A stretch of DNA of 8,024 nt from Odoribacteraceae bacterium. Lineage in GTDB: Bacteria; Bacteroidota; Bacteroidia; Bacteroidales; Marinifilaceae. The notes under the pieces are model-generated. The model made no database searches. It was not told the DNA's origin and saw only the letters and a list, made by a program, of their open reading frames with translations. The stretch is taken from assembly GCA_031259905.1 (NCBI GenBank), contig JAIRKS010000123.1, forward strand, positions 1 to 8,024, read 5' to 3'. Positions within the stretch are counted from its first letter, which is position 1. The number at the start of each line of letters is the position of its first letter. The translations under genes were made by a program, and so were the position numbers. Positions 1 to 6,261 of this stretch are shown here, one piece after another.

Positions 1-1840
1 GACGCTCGTTGCCGACGGTTGCGCCAACAAGGGATTCCCCGAAGGCGGCCCGAAGGACGAGGCGCCTCCCTTCGTGACCAGCGAGCGCCCGTCGTCGTTC
101 ACGACAGGTTTCCGCGAGAAGCGGGTCAGCATCTACTTCAACGAGTACGTGCAGCTGAGGGATATCAACTCGAAGTTTATCATGTCGCCACCGGCAAAGA
201 AGGCGGCGCGGGTGAACCAACGCGGGAAGTATGTCCTGGTGGAGTTCCAGGACACGCTGAGGGAGGAGACGACGTACTCGCTGGACTTCGGGAACGCGAT
301 CGTGGATAATAACGAGGGCAACCCGCTGGGGTTTTATCGCTACGTGTTCTCGACGGGAAGCGTCATCGACACGATGGAGCTGGCCGGACAGGTGATCGAC
401 GCGCGGACGAGGCTGCCGCTGCTGGGGGTGACGGTGGCGCTGTACGCTAACACGGCGGACTCGGCGGCGCTGGTGGAGTTGCCCGCGTACGTGGCAAGGA
501 CGGATAGCGCGGGAATGTTCCGGGTGACGAACGCGCGGGAACAGGCGTATCGCGTGGTGGCTATCGACGACACGAATCGCGATTACCTCTTCACGCCGGA
601 GGAAGAACGGGTGGGGTTCCTGGATAGTCTCGTGACGCCGGTGGTGTGGCACGAGACGCGTATGGACACGATCCGACCCGACACGCTGGAGGTGCGCGTG
701 AGGCCGGAACGGGGCAAGGGCGCGGTGGTGGAGGTGCTGTCGAGGGACACGGTGGTGGAGAGGGAGTACGTCATGTTCGGCCCGTCGAACCTGCAGGTGG
801 TGATGTTCGAGGAGAAACGGACGCAGCTCTACCTGACGGGAGAGGCGCGCCCGGAACGGGAACGGCTGGAGTTCACGTTTAGCGTCCCGCGGGAGAATAA
901 CCTGAAGGTGTCGCTGCTGGAGGGGGAGACCGAGGACTGGTATCTCGTCGAACGCTCGGCAGGGCACGACACGCTGTCGCTGTGGATACGGGATTCGACG
1001 GTGTACAAGCGGGACTCGCTCGGCGCGGTGCTGGAGTATTTGTACACGGACTCGCTGCAGCACGTGGTGACGAGAAGGGATACGACGATGTTCGCGTTCG
1101 CGGAGAAGGAGACGACGGGAAGACGAGCAAGGAAGGACGAGGAGGAGACGGAAGTGCCGACGATGAAGTTCCTCGAGGTGAAGTCGCTCTCTGGCGCGTC
1201 GCAGGATCTGCACCGGCCGGTGGTGCTGGATTTCAACAAGCCGGTGGGGGGAGAGGTGGCGCTGACGCTGCAGGAGAAGGTGGACACGACGTGGCGGGAG
1301 GTGAAGTTCCGCCTGAGCTGGGATAGCCTGAAGATCCGGCGCGCGCGGGTGGAGTATCCCTGGAAGCCGGGGACGGAGTACCTACTGTCGGCTGACTCGG
1401 CAACGATTCACGATATTCACGGGCTGCATAACCGACGGGTGGAGGTGAAGTTCTCGACGAAGGAGGAGGACGCGTACGGGAAGGTGTTGCTGAACGTGAC
1501 GGGGGTGACAGGGCCGATGATTTTCCAGCTGTGCCAGGGGGATAAGGAGGTGAAGGTGGTGGAGGAACGACGGGCGGACAAGGACGGACGCGTGGCGTTC
1601 GAGTACCTGAACGAGGGGACGTACACGCTGAGGGCGGTGGTCGACGGGAACGGGAACGGGAAGTGGGACACGGGCCATTTCCTGGAACGACGACAGCCGG
1701 AGGAGATCCGCTATTTCCCGGAAGAGTTTAAGGTGAGGCCGAATTTCGATATCGAGCAGGATGTGGACGCGAGCAAGAACGTCGCGCGAGAGGATCCGGC
1801 GAAGAAGAAGAAGGATCAAAATAACAGGACGAATCAATGA
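1..1840 (+). CDS. Ig-like domain lipoprotein, 5' end outside window
   Basis: The reading frame is open from the first bases (codons start at base 2), giving 612 visible residues; the start codon lies upstream. The visible N-terminus carries a cysteine (residue 7) followed by a GGPKDE segment, the usual beginning of mature Bacteroidetes Ig-like lipoproteins, so the signal peptide is mostly cut off. Residues about 22-118 resemble a bacterial Ig-like (SbsA/Big_5) domain, ending in the typical YRYVFSTG. Residues about 125-200 look like a carboxypeptidase-regulatory-like beta-sandwich (LAGQVIDARTRLPLLGVTV). A second Ig-like stretch lies near 380-485, and a terminal module contains DGNGNGKWD. The tail is lysine-rich. 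The protein is probably anchored in the envelope; its function is unknown. Threonine is encoded almost only by ACG, unlike the gene at 2884. The stop overlaps the next gene's start (ATGA), so the two are probably co-translated. The family call is good; the role is not known. Confidence 0.88.
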   Translation, partial: TLVADGCANKGFPEGGPKDEAPPFVTSERPSSFTTGFREKRVSIYFNEYVQLRDINSKFIMSPPAKKAARVNQRGKYVLVEFQDTLREETTYSLDFGNAIVDNNEGNPLGFYRYVFSTGSVIDTMELAGQVIDARTRLPLLGVTVALYANTADSAALVELPAYVARTDSAGMFRVTNAREQAYRVVAIDDTNRDYLFTPEEERVGFLDSLVTPVVWHETRMDTIRPDTLEVRVRPERGKGAVVEVLSRDTVVEREYVMFGPSNLQVVMFEEKRTQLYLTGEARPERERLEFTFSVPRENNLKVSLLEGETEDWYLVERSAGHDTLSLWIRDSTVYKRDSLGAVLEYLYTDSLQHVVTRRDTTMFAFAEKETTGRRARKDEEETEVPTMKFLEVKSLSGASQDLHRPVVLDFNKPVGGEVALTLQEKVDTTWREVKFRLSWDSLKIRRARVEYPWKPGTEYLLSADSATIHDIHGLHNRRVEVKFSTKEEDAYGKVLLNVTGVTGPMIFQLCQGDKEVKVVEERRADKDGRVAFEYLNEGTYTLRAVVDGNGNGKWDTGHFLERRQPEEIRYFPEEFKVRPNFDIEQDVDASKNVAREDPAKKKKDQNNRTNQ

Positions 1841-2598
1841 TACGGGTGGTGTTAGCAAGTATCGCGTGGTGCCTGGCGCTGCTACCGGCGACGGGCGCCG
1901 CCGACGGACGGAAGCCGGTGGAGAAGCTGGTGTACGCGGCGTATTATAACTGGACCTTCATCTGGATCGAGGCGGGGGTCATCGAGATCACGGCAGGGCC
2001 TTCCGGTAGTTACCCGGGGGCGCGCCGGCTGTTCGCGGTGGGACGGTCGACGAAGGACTGGATCTTCCGGGTGAGGGACACGCTCGTGTCTCATCACGAT
2101 AACGCGACGTTCCTCCCGCGCGAGTTCTCCCGGAAGGCGCACGAGGGGTCTTACCACAAGACGTTCGATTACGCGTGGGACTACCCCGGGAACAAGATAC
2201 TGTCCCGGCAGGAACGCCTGGGAAGGTACACGCGGAAGGACACGATCGCGCTGATGCCGGACACGTACGATATGCTGGCCGTGGCGTGGAAGATGCGGGA
2301 GGTGGACTTCTCCCTCTACCGGAAGAATGACCTGATCCCGGTGCGCGTGCTCGTCGATAGCAAGATCTACGACCTGCATATCCGGTATCTCGGCCAGGAG
2401 AAGGTCAAGACGGGAAAGGGGAAGCGAACGTGTAACGTCTTCTCCCCGCTGCTGGTCGAGGGTGAGGTCTTCAAGGGGGGCGAGGGAATGAAGGTGTGGA
2501 TGAGCGACGACGAGTCCCGCGTGCCCGTGATGCTGGAGGCGAAGATCCTCGTGGGGTCGGTGAAGGCGATCCTCGACGAGTCGAAAAGTACCTATTGA
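1837..2598 (+). CDS. Secreted DUF3108 domain protein
   Basis: This encodes 253 residues. Residues 1-21 form a signal peptide (hydrophobic core VVLASIAWCLALLP, then ATGA), probably cleaved by signal peptidase I because no lipobox cysteine follows, so the protein should be periplasmic or envelope-associated. The rest matches the DUF3108 pattern: an early KLVYAAYYNWTFIWIEAG strand pair, DTYDMLAVAWKMR near 142-154, and a closing region 201-245 (VFSPLLVEGEVFKGGEGMKVWMSDD, then VPVMLEAKILVGSVKAIL) typical of the family. The molecular role of DUF3108 proteins is not established. The ATG overlaps the upstream stop by 4 bp, so it is translationally coupled to the Ig-like lipoprotein gene and the two products likely act in the same envelope process (inference). 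No convincing terminator follows. Confidence 0.9.
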   Translation: MIRVVLASIAWCLALLPATGAADGRKPVEKLVYAAYYNWTFIWIEAGVIEITAGPSGSYPGARRLFAVGRSTKDWIFRVRDTLVSHHDNATFLPREFSRKAHEGSYHKTFDYAWDYPGNKILSRQERLGRYTRKDTIALMPDTYDMLAVAWKMREVDFSLYRKNDLIPVRVLVDSKIYDLHIRYLGQEKVKTGKGKRTCNVFSPLLVEGEVFKGGEGMKVWMSDDESRVPVMLEAKILVGSVKAILDESKSTY

Positions 2599-2676
2599 CG
2601 CGACATGTACCGGGTCGCGATAAGCACATGATACATTATGGACCGGCTTAACCCGCGCGCCGCTCGCGTCGAGTGA

Positions 2677-2743
2677 CTGGTGGAGAGTCTCCCCAGCGGC
2701 GTTCCCGTGGAGAAATTCATCGCGAGCGTGGATTTTCTCCACG
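2677..2743. promoter_or_regulatory. Candidate enhancer (activator) sites upstream of a sigma-54 promoter
   Basis: The heptamer GTGGAGA occurs at 2680-2686 and 2707-2713, and inverted (TCTCCAC) at 2736-2742. A one-mismatch inverted copy (TCTCCCC) lies at 2688-2694. They form two dyads: CTGG, one unpaired T, GGAGA, then G and TCTCCCCAG at 2677-2696; and CGTGGAGAAA at 2706-2715 pairing with TTTCTCCACG at 2734-2743 across an 18-nt gap. Relative to the predicted start of transcription near 2858 they lie at about -181 to -115, a usual position for sigma-54 activator sites. The activator is not in the window. The repeats are seen directly; the function is inferred. Confidence 0.45.
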
Positions 2744-2831
2744 CACCGTTACTTCCCGCCGCTACTTTACCCGGTCGCCCCTTTTTCAAGAAAGACTAAA
2801 GGCAAACGCGTTGTCTCCCCGTGCCGCACGA

Positions 2832-2846
2832 TGGCACACCCTTTGC
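2832..2846 (+). promoter_or_regulatory. Sigma-54 (-24/-12) promoter
   Basis: TGGCAC (2832-2837), five bases, then TTGC (2843-2846) matches all ten core positions of the sigma-54 promoter consensus, with the required 12-bp offset between the first G of GG and the G of GC. Transcription would start near 2858, giving a leader of about 26 nt before the ATG at 2884. A search by eye of both strands found no other match with correct spacing. The best primary-sigma alternative here (ACCCTTTG at 2838-2845 against TAnnTTTG) is poor at its TA positions and has no -33 element at the right distance. Confidence 0.72.
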
Positions 2847-2883
2847 GAAGGAAGAACGTGTAAACCCATTAACCAAATGTAAT

Positions 2884-3750
2884 ATGAGAAAATTTGCTTT
2901 AATCATTGGTGTTTTCGCCTTGTTCGTCATGAACGGCTGCGTTGAACGGTCGGCAAAGTACAAGGCATTACAGGCCCGCCTGGATTCCGTGCAAGTTGTT
3001 AATAAGACGAACACGGGAGAGATCGAATCCCTGCTCGCCGGGATCAACGAAATCAGTGCCGGGATGCAAGCTCTACGCGAGGCCGAGCAATTGCTGGTGC
3101 TCGAGTCTTCCCCCGATCAGAAGGGAAGCGCGCAAGGAAAGATCGCCGCGCTGAAAACAGACCTGCAGACCGTCTCTGCAGCTATTGCCTCTTACAAGGA
3201 GCAAATCGCCAAGCTGGAAACCTCCGGCAAACGCCAGTCCTCCGAGATGAGGAAGTTGATCGCCAACCTGAAGGCGGAAGTCGCCCAGAAAGAGGCTCGC
3301 ATCAATGAGCTCTCCGCCCAGCTGGCAGAGAAAGAAAGAGAGCTGGGAGTGAAGAACGAGGAGATCGTGCACCTCAACAAGAATGTTTCCGACCTGAAAC
3401 AAGAGTCTACCTCGCAGAAAGCCATGATCTACACGCAGGATCAAAGCCTCCACACCGGCTACTACATCCTGGGAAGCAAGAAAAGCTTGAAGGAGAAGAA
3501 CGTCGTCGTGAGAAAAGGCATCTTCAGCCCGCTCTCCGTCTCCACCCAGGCGCAGGAAACCCCGTTCACGAGCATCGACGTGCGGAAAGTGCAAACAATC
3601 CCCCTGAACAGCAAGAAGGCAAAGGTGGTCTCCTTGCACCCGACAAATTCCTATTCCATCACGGCGGGCGACGACAAGCAATTGGTCTTGACGATCACCG
3701 ACACGGAAAAGTTCTGGAAACAGACGAAGTACCTCGTGGTGGTCATCTAA
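2884..3750 (+). CDS. Coiled-coil envelope lipoprotein, Cbp1-like family
   Basis: This encodes 288 residues from the ATG at 2884; an in-frame start at 2821 is rejected because it would place a charged stretch before the signal peptide and would include the promoter. Residues 1-18 are a lipoprotein signal peptide (MRKFALIIGVFALFV, then MNG) with Cys19 as the likely lipidated residue. Residues about 22-185 are a long heptad-rich coiled coil rich in K, E, Q, A and L. Residues about 190-288 form a compact C-terminal domain (GYYILGSKKSLKEKN, IDVRKVQTIPLNSKKAKVVSLHP, then FWKQTKYLVV at the end). This layout, including the ALREAEQLLVLES segment, resembles the Bacteroidales proteins annotated as the Cbp1 collagen-binding adhesin family; that is from memory, so adhesion is only a possible role. 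It stands alone, with a sigma-54-type promoter upstream and a strong terminator downstream. Codon use is more mixed than in the two upstream genes. Confidence 0.87.
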   Translation: MRKFALIIGVFALFVMNGCVERSAKYKALQARLDSVQVVNKTNTGEIESLLAGINEISAGMQALREAEQLLVLESSPDQKGSAQGKIAALKTDLQTVSAAIASYKEQIAKLETSGKRQSSEMRKLIANLKAEVAQKEARINELSAQLAEKERELGVKNEEIVHLNKNVSDLKQESTSQKAMIYTQDQSLHTGYYILGSKKSLKEKNVVVRKGIFSPLSVSTQAQETPFTSIDVRKVQTIPLNSKKAKVVSLHPTNSYSITAGDDKQLVLTITDTEKFWKQTKYLVVVI

Positions 3751-3785
3751 CAAGAGTCTTTTCTCGCGTTTAAACATAACTGTTG

Positions 3786-3813
3786 TCCCGGGGACGAGTT
3801 CCCCGGGATTTTT
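3786..3813 (+). terminator. Rho-independent terminator of the coiled-coil lipoprotein gene
   Basis: A perfect 9-bp stem (TCCCGGGGA at 3786-3794 with TCCCCGGGA at 3800-3808) closes a 5-nt loop and is followed by five Ts (3809-3813), 36 nt after the stop codon. There is no matching T-run on the other strand, so it should not stop transcription coming from the flavodoxin gene. Confidence 0.92.
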
Positions 3814-3993
3814 CATGCCCCGTCCTCTCCGCCGGGACTTTTTTATCGCGCACGCTATCGCACGTGAAAGCGCCGGGGAAACACTACCGGCATCCTGCCC
3901 GGTGGGGAAGCCCCCCGTGGCGATGCCCTCGCGTTTACCCGGCGCCTGTCCGAGTCGCCGTTTCCCGTCGTACGCGGGATGCCGGCGCGCAAT

Positions 3994-4500
3994 TTACTCC
4001 AGTACTTCTCTCAGCCCTTCCAGCCACGTGTCCACGCGCGGACCGGTCAGGTGCTCCTCGTTCATGTCGTCCAGCGGGAGGCCAACGAACTGCCCGCCGA
4101 TAACGGCCGTCGAGGAGTCGTACGCGTACCCGTCATCCGTCACGGCTCCAGCAAACCGGCAGCCGCTCCCCTGCAACGCCTCGTGGATGATTCCCAGCGC
4201 GTCGCAGAACGAAGAGCCAAACGATGAACCGTCACCACAACCGAAGAGCGCGACGGTTTTCCCCGACAGGTCTTTCCGCTTCAATCTATCGAGGAAATCG
4301 TACCAGTCGTCCTGTAACTCACCGACTCCCCACGTGGACGATCCGAGGAAGAGCACCTCGTACGCGTCAACAGCGTCCACCGGCGTGTCCGACACGTTAT
4401 GCACGTCGCCACTGTTCACGCCCAACTTGTCGGCGATCGATCTTGCCACGGCCTCGGTAGTACCCGTCGTGGAGCCATAAAATATTCCAATTCTTTTCAT
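3994..4500 (-). CDS. fldA: Long-chain flavodoxin
   Basis: This encodes 168 residues: a small FMN-binding electron carrier of the cytoplasm that can replace ferredoxin. The phosphate-binding loop GSTTGTT is at residues 9-15. The first flavin-stacking loop SSTWG has Trp57 (same number as in the Anabaena protein), followed by the family hallmark GELQDDWYDF. The second loop (GCGDGSSFGSSFCDALG, 87-103) has Phe94 where most flavodoxins carry the stacking Tyr. The segment 120-150 with GGQFVGLPLDDMNE is the extra loop of long-chain flavodoxins, and the length fits. The ATG at 4500 is preferred because it gives the usual MKRIGIFYGSTTG beginning; a GTG two codons upstream (4506) is possible. The gene is transcribed alone and has a clear Bacteroidetes-type promoter. 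Its partners are not in the window. Confidence 0.96.
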   Translation of the reverse strand: MKRIGIFYGSTTGTTEAVARSIADKLGVNSGDVHNVSDTPVDAVDAYEVLFLGSSTWGVGELQDDWYDFLDRLKRKDLSGKTVALFGCGDGSSFGSSFCDALGIIHEALQGSGCRFAGAVTDDGYAYDSSTAVIGGQFVGLPLDDMNEEHLTGPRVDTWLEGLREVLE

Positions 4501-4528
4501 TCTCACGTTGATTTATGTTTAACGCGAA

Positions 4529-4559
4529 CAAAGGTAAAGGGCGCGGTAGCCGCGGGAAA
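4529..4559 (-). promoter_or_regulatory. Bacteroidetes primary-sigma promoter of the flavodoxin gene
   Basis: Read on the minus strand, TACCTTTG (4536-4529) matches the -7 element TAnnTTTG exactly. TTTC (4559-4556) lies 19 bp upstream as a -33-like element. The predicted leader before the ATG at 4500 is only about 20-25 nt. A 13-bp dyad (CGCGG-TAG-CCGCG, 4542-4554) sits inside the spacer and could be an operator. Confidence 0.7.
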
Positions 4560-4780
4560 TCCCCACGAGTGGTGAAAAGATAAACGGGAGATCCCCATGA
4601 ATAGCGACCGACAGTCGAGTTGTATACAAGTATCGCTTGGGTGGTATCGGGGGGCAGGCAAGCGCGAGCAAAGAGCCGGATGAACTCCTACCGCTACCCG
4701 TCACCGGCAAAGTGGAGCAGCATGTATTTTATATTTCACCGGGAGGCAGGTCGGCGGCGTCTGCGAGAAACCGGCGGGGA

Positions 4781-6250
4781 TCATACTTCGCGACGGAGGC
4801 GCGCAACGGGAATATCGAGCAGTTGGCGGTACTTGGCGATCGTTCGTCGCGCGATCGGGTATCCTTGCGCGTTAAGGATTTCGACGATTTCGTCGTCGGT
4901 GAGCGGTTTTCGTTTATTCTCGTTATCGACAAGCTCTCTCAGCGCGTTCTTGATCTCCCCGGTACTGACCTCCTCCCCCGAAGAGGTAGTCATCCCCCCG
5001 GAGAAAAATTGTTTCAGGGAATAGATGCCGAACCACGTCTGCACGTACTTGGAATTAGACACGCGCGACACGGTGGAGATGTCCAGCCCCGTGAGGTCGG
5101 CTATATCACGGAGAATCATCGGCCGCAGCCGGTTCTCCTCCCCGGTGAGGAAGAAAGCTTTCTGGAACTGCACGATGGCCGTCATGGTCATCATGAGGGT
5201 ATTGTTTCGTTGCTCCACGGCCTCGATAAACGAGCGGGCGGAGGAGAGCTTGTACTTGACGAACGTGGCGGCCTCTTTTTGTTGTTTTTCCGGGTACCCG
5301 TTCCTGTACTTCTCCAGCAGCTGGAGGTACGATTTATTGATCCTCAAGGTAGGAATATCCCCGGCGTTGAGGGTCAGCTGCAACTCCCCGTCGACGATAT
5401 CCAGGTTAAAATCGGGGATAATTTTTCCTGCCCCGTCACGCGTCGAGTCGGAGTTACCCTCTCCCGGTTTCGGGTTAAGTTTCCTGATCTCCTCGATGGC
5501 TTCCTTTAATCCCTCGTCGGAGAGGTGGAGTCTCCTGGATAACCTCTCGTAACGTTTCTTCGTGAACTCCTCGAAGCACTCCTCCAGCATGGCCAACGCG
5601 TGAGCCAGCGCGGGGGAATGTCCCGCGGCGAGTTTTCTTCTTAATTGCAACAAGAGGCACTCCCTCAGGTCTCGCGCCCCCACGCCCGGTGGATCGAATT
5701 GCTGGATGACGCGCAGCAGGGCGGCGATTTTATTCTTGTCGGGCATTTCCCCGGAGGTAAAGGCGATGTCATCGACGATGCTGTCGATGTCCCGGCGCAG
5801 GTAACCGTTGTCGTCGATATTCCCGATGATATACTCGGCGATCTGGTAATCGTCCTCGTCGAGATGCTGCATGCCCAGTTGCACCAGCAGGCTCTCCCGG
5901 AAAGAGGTCCCCCCCGGCAGGACGAAGTCACGGGAATCCTCGTCCTTCGAGACATTCGATGCGGAGAGGCGATACCCCGGTATCTCGTCATCGTCGTCGC
6001 TGATATAGTCTTCCAGCGAAAACTCGTCATCGTCCGTGGCCTCGATTGTCTCCTCGTTCGCGTCCTGTTCCTCCCTGGCCTGTTCAAGCTCCCCCGTTTC
6101 TTCCCCCTCTTCCAGCATGGGATTGGACTCCAACTCCTCCTTTATCCGTTGTTCGAGCTGGTAGGTCGGGATTTCCAGCAATTTGATGAACTGGATTTGT
6201 AGCGGGTTGATTTTTAATCCCAGTTTCTGTTGTAAGGATTGCTTGAGCAC
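4781..6250 (-). CDS. rpoN: RNA polymerase sigma-54 factor RpoN
   Basis: This encodes 489 residues. Sigma-54 directs RNA polymerase to -24/-12 promoters and needs an AAA+ enhancer-binding activator to open them. Region I (about 4-48) is the Leu/Gln-rich activator-responsive part (LKQSLQQKLGLKINPLQIQF, then IPTYQLEQRIKEELESNPMLEE). Residues about 48-107 are the acidic region II. The core-binding domain follows, then a helix-turn-helix near 381-401 (IADLTGLDISTVSRVSNSKYVQT) and the RpoN box ARRTIAKYRQ at 467-476, which reads the -24 element; the C-terminus is IPVARLRREV. All parts needed for function are present. The start is a GTG (6250) 11 nt after the asnS stop; earlier in-frame starts would run inside asnS, and homology begins at this GTG. 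No strong Shine-Dalgarno is visible. It is probably co-transcribed with asnS; no activator gene is in the window. Confidence 0.96.
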   Translation of the reverse strand: MLKQSLQQKLGLKINPLQIQFIKLLEIPTYQLEQRIKEELESNPMLEEGEETGELEQAREEQDANEETIEATDDDEFSLEDYISDDDDEIPGYRLSASNVSKDEDSRDFVLPGGTSFRESLLVQLGMQHLDEDDYQIAEYIIGNIDDNGYLRRDIDSIVDDIAFTSGEMPDKNKIAALLRVIQQFDPPGVGARDLRECLLLQLRRKLAAGHSPALAHALAMLEECFEEFTKKRYERLSRRLHLSDEGLKEAIEEIRKLNPKPGEGNSDSTRDGAGKIIPDFNLDIVDGELQLTLNAGDIPTLRINKSYLQLLEKYRNGYPEKQQKEAATFVKYKLSSARSFIEAVEQRNNTLMMTMTAIVQFQKAFFLTGEENRLRPMILRDIADLTGLDISTVSRVSNSKYVQTWFGIYSLKQFFSGGMTTSSGEEVSTGEIKNALRELVDNENKRKPLTDDEIVEILNAQGYPIARRTIAKYRQLLDIPVARLRREV

Positions 6251-6261
6251 GTTGGTGAGGT

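Noticed and set aside
74..76. GTG at 74 as the start of the Ig-like protein
   Set aside because: The frame continues upstream through the cysteine and GGPKDE segment typical of the mature N-terminus, so the true start is outside the window.
2599..2619. CGCGAC/GTCGCG hairpin right after the DUF3108 gene as a terminator
   Set aside because: The stem is only 6 bp with a 9-nt loop and no T-run follows.
2877..2882. ATG-TAA start-stop pair just before the lipoprotein ATG
   Set aside because: Start-stop minimal uORFs can affect initiation, but a single six-base occurrence in an A/T-rich leader is not enough evidence.
2821..2883. In-frame upstream start for the coiled-coil lipoprotein (21 extra residues)
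   Set aside because: It would put a charged stretch before the signal peptide and overlap the sigma-54 promoter; the ATG at 2884 gives a normal lipoprotein signal.
3822..3844. Second terminator: GTCC/GGAC stem followed by six Ts
   Set aside because: The stem is only 4 bp; the strong terminator just upstream already accounts for the gene end.
3990..4005. Second sigma-54 promoter on the minus strand (TGGAGT...TTGC)
   Set aside because: The GG-to-GC offset is 10 instead of 12 bp, and it lies at the end of the flavodoxin gene.
4637..5509. Long plus-strand open frame opposite rpoN
   Set aside because: It is a shadow of the well-supported rpoN gene; no recognisable protein family.
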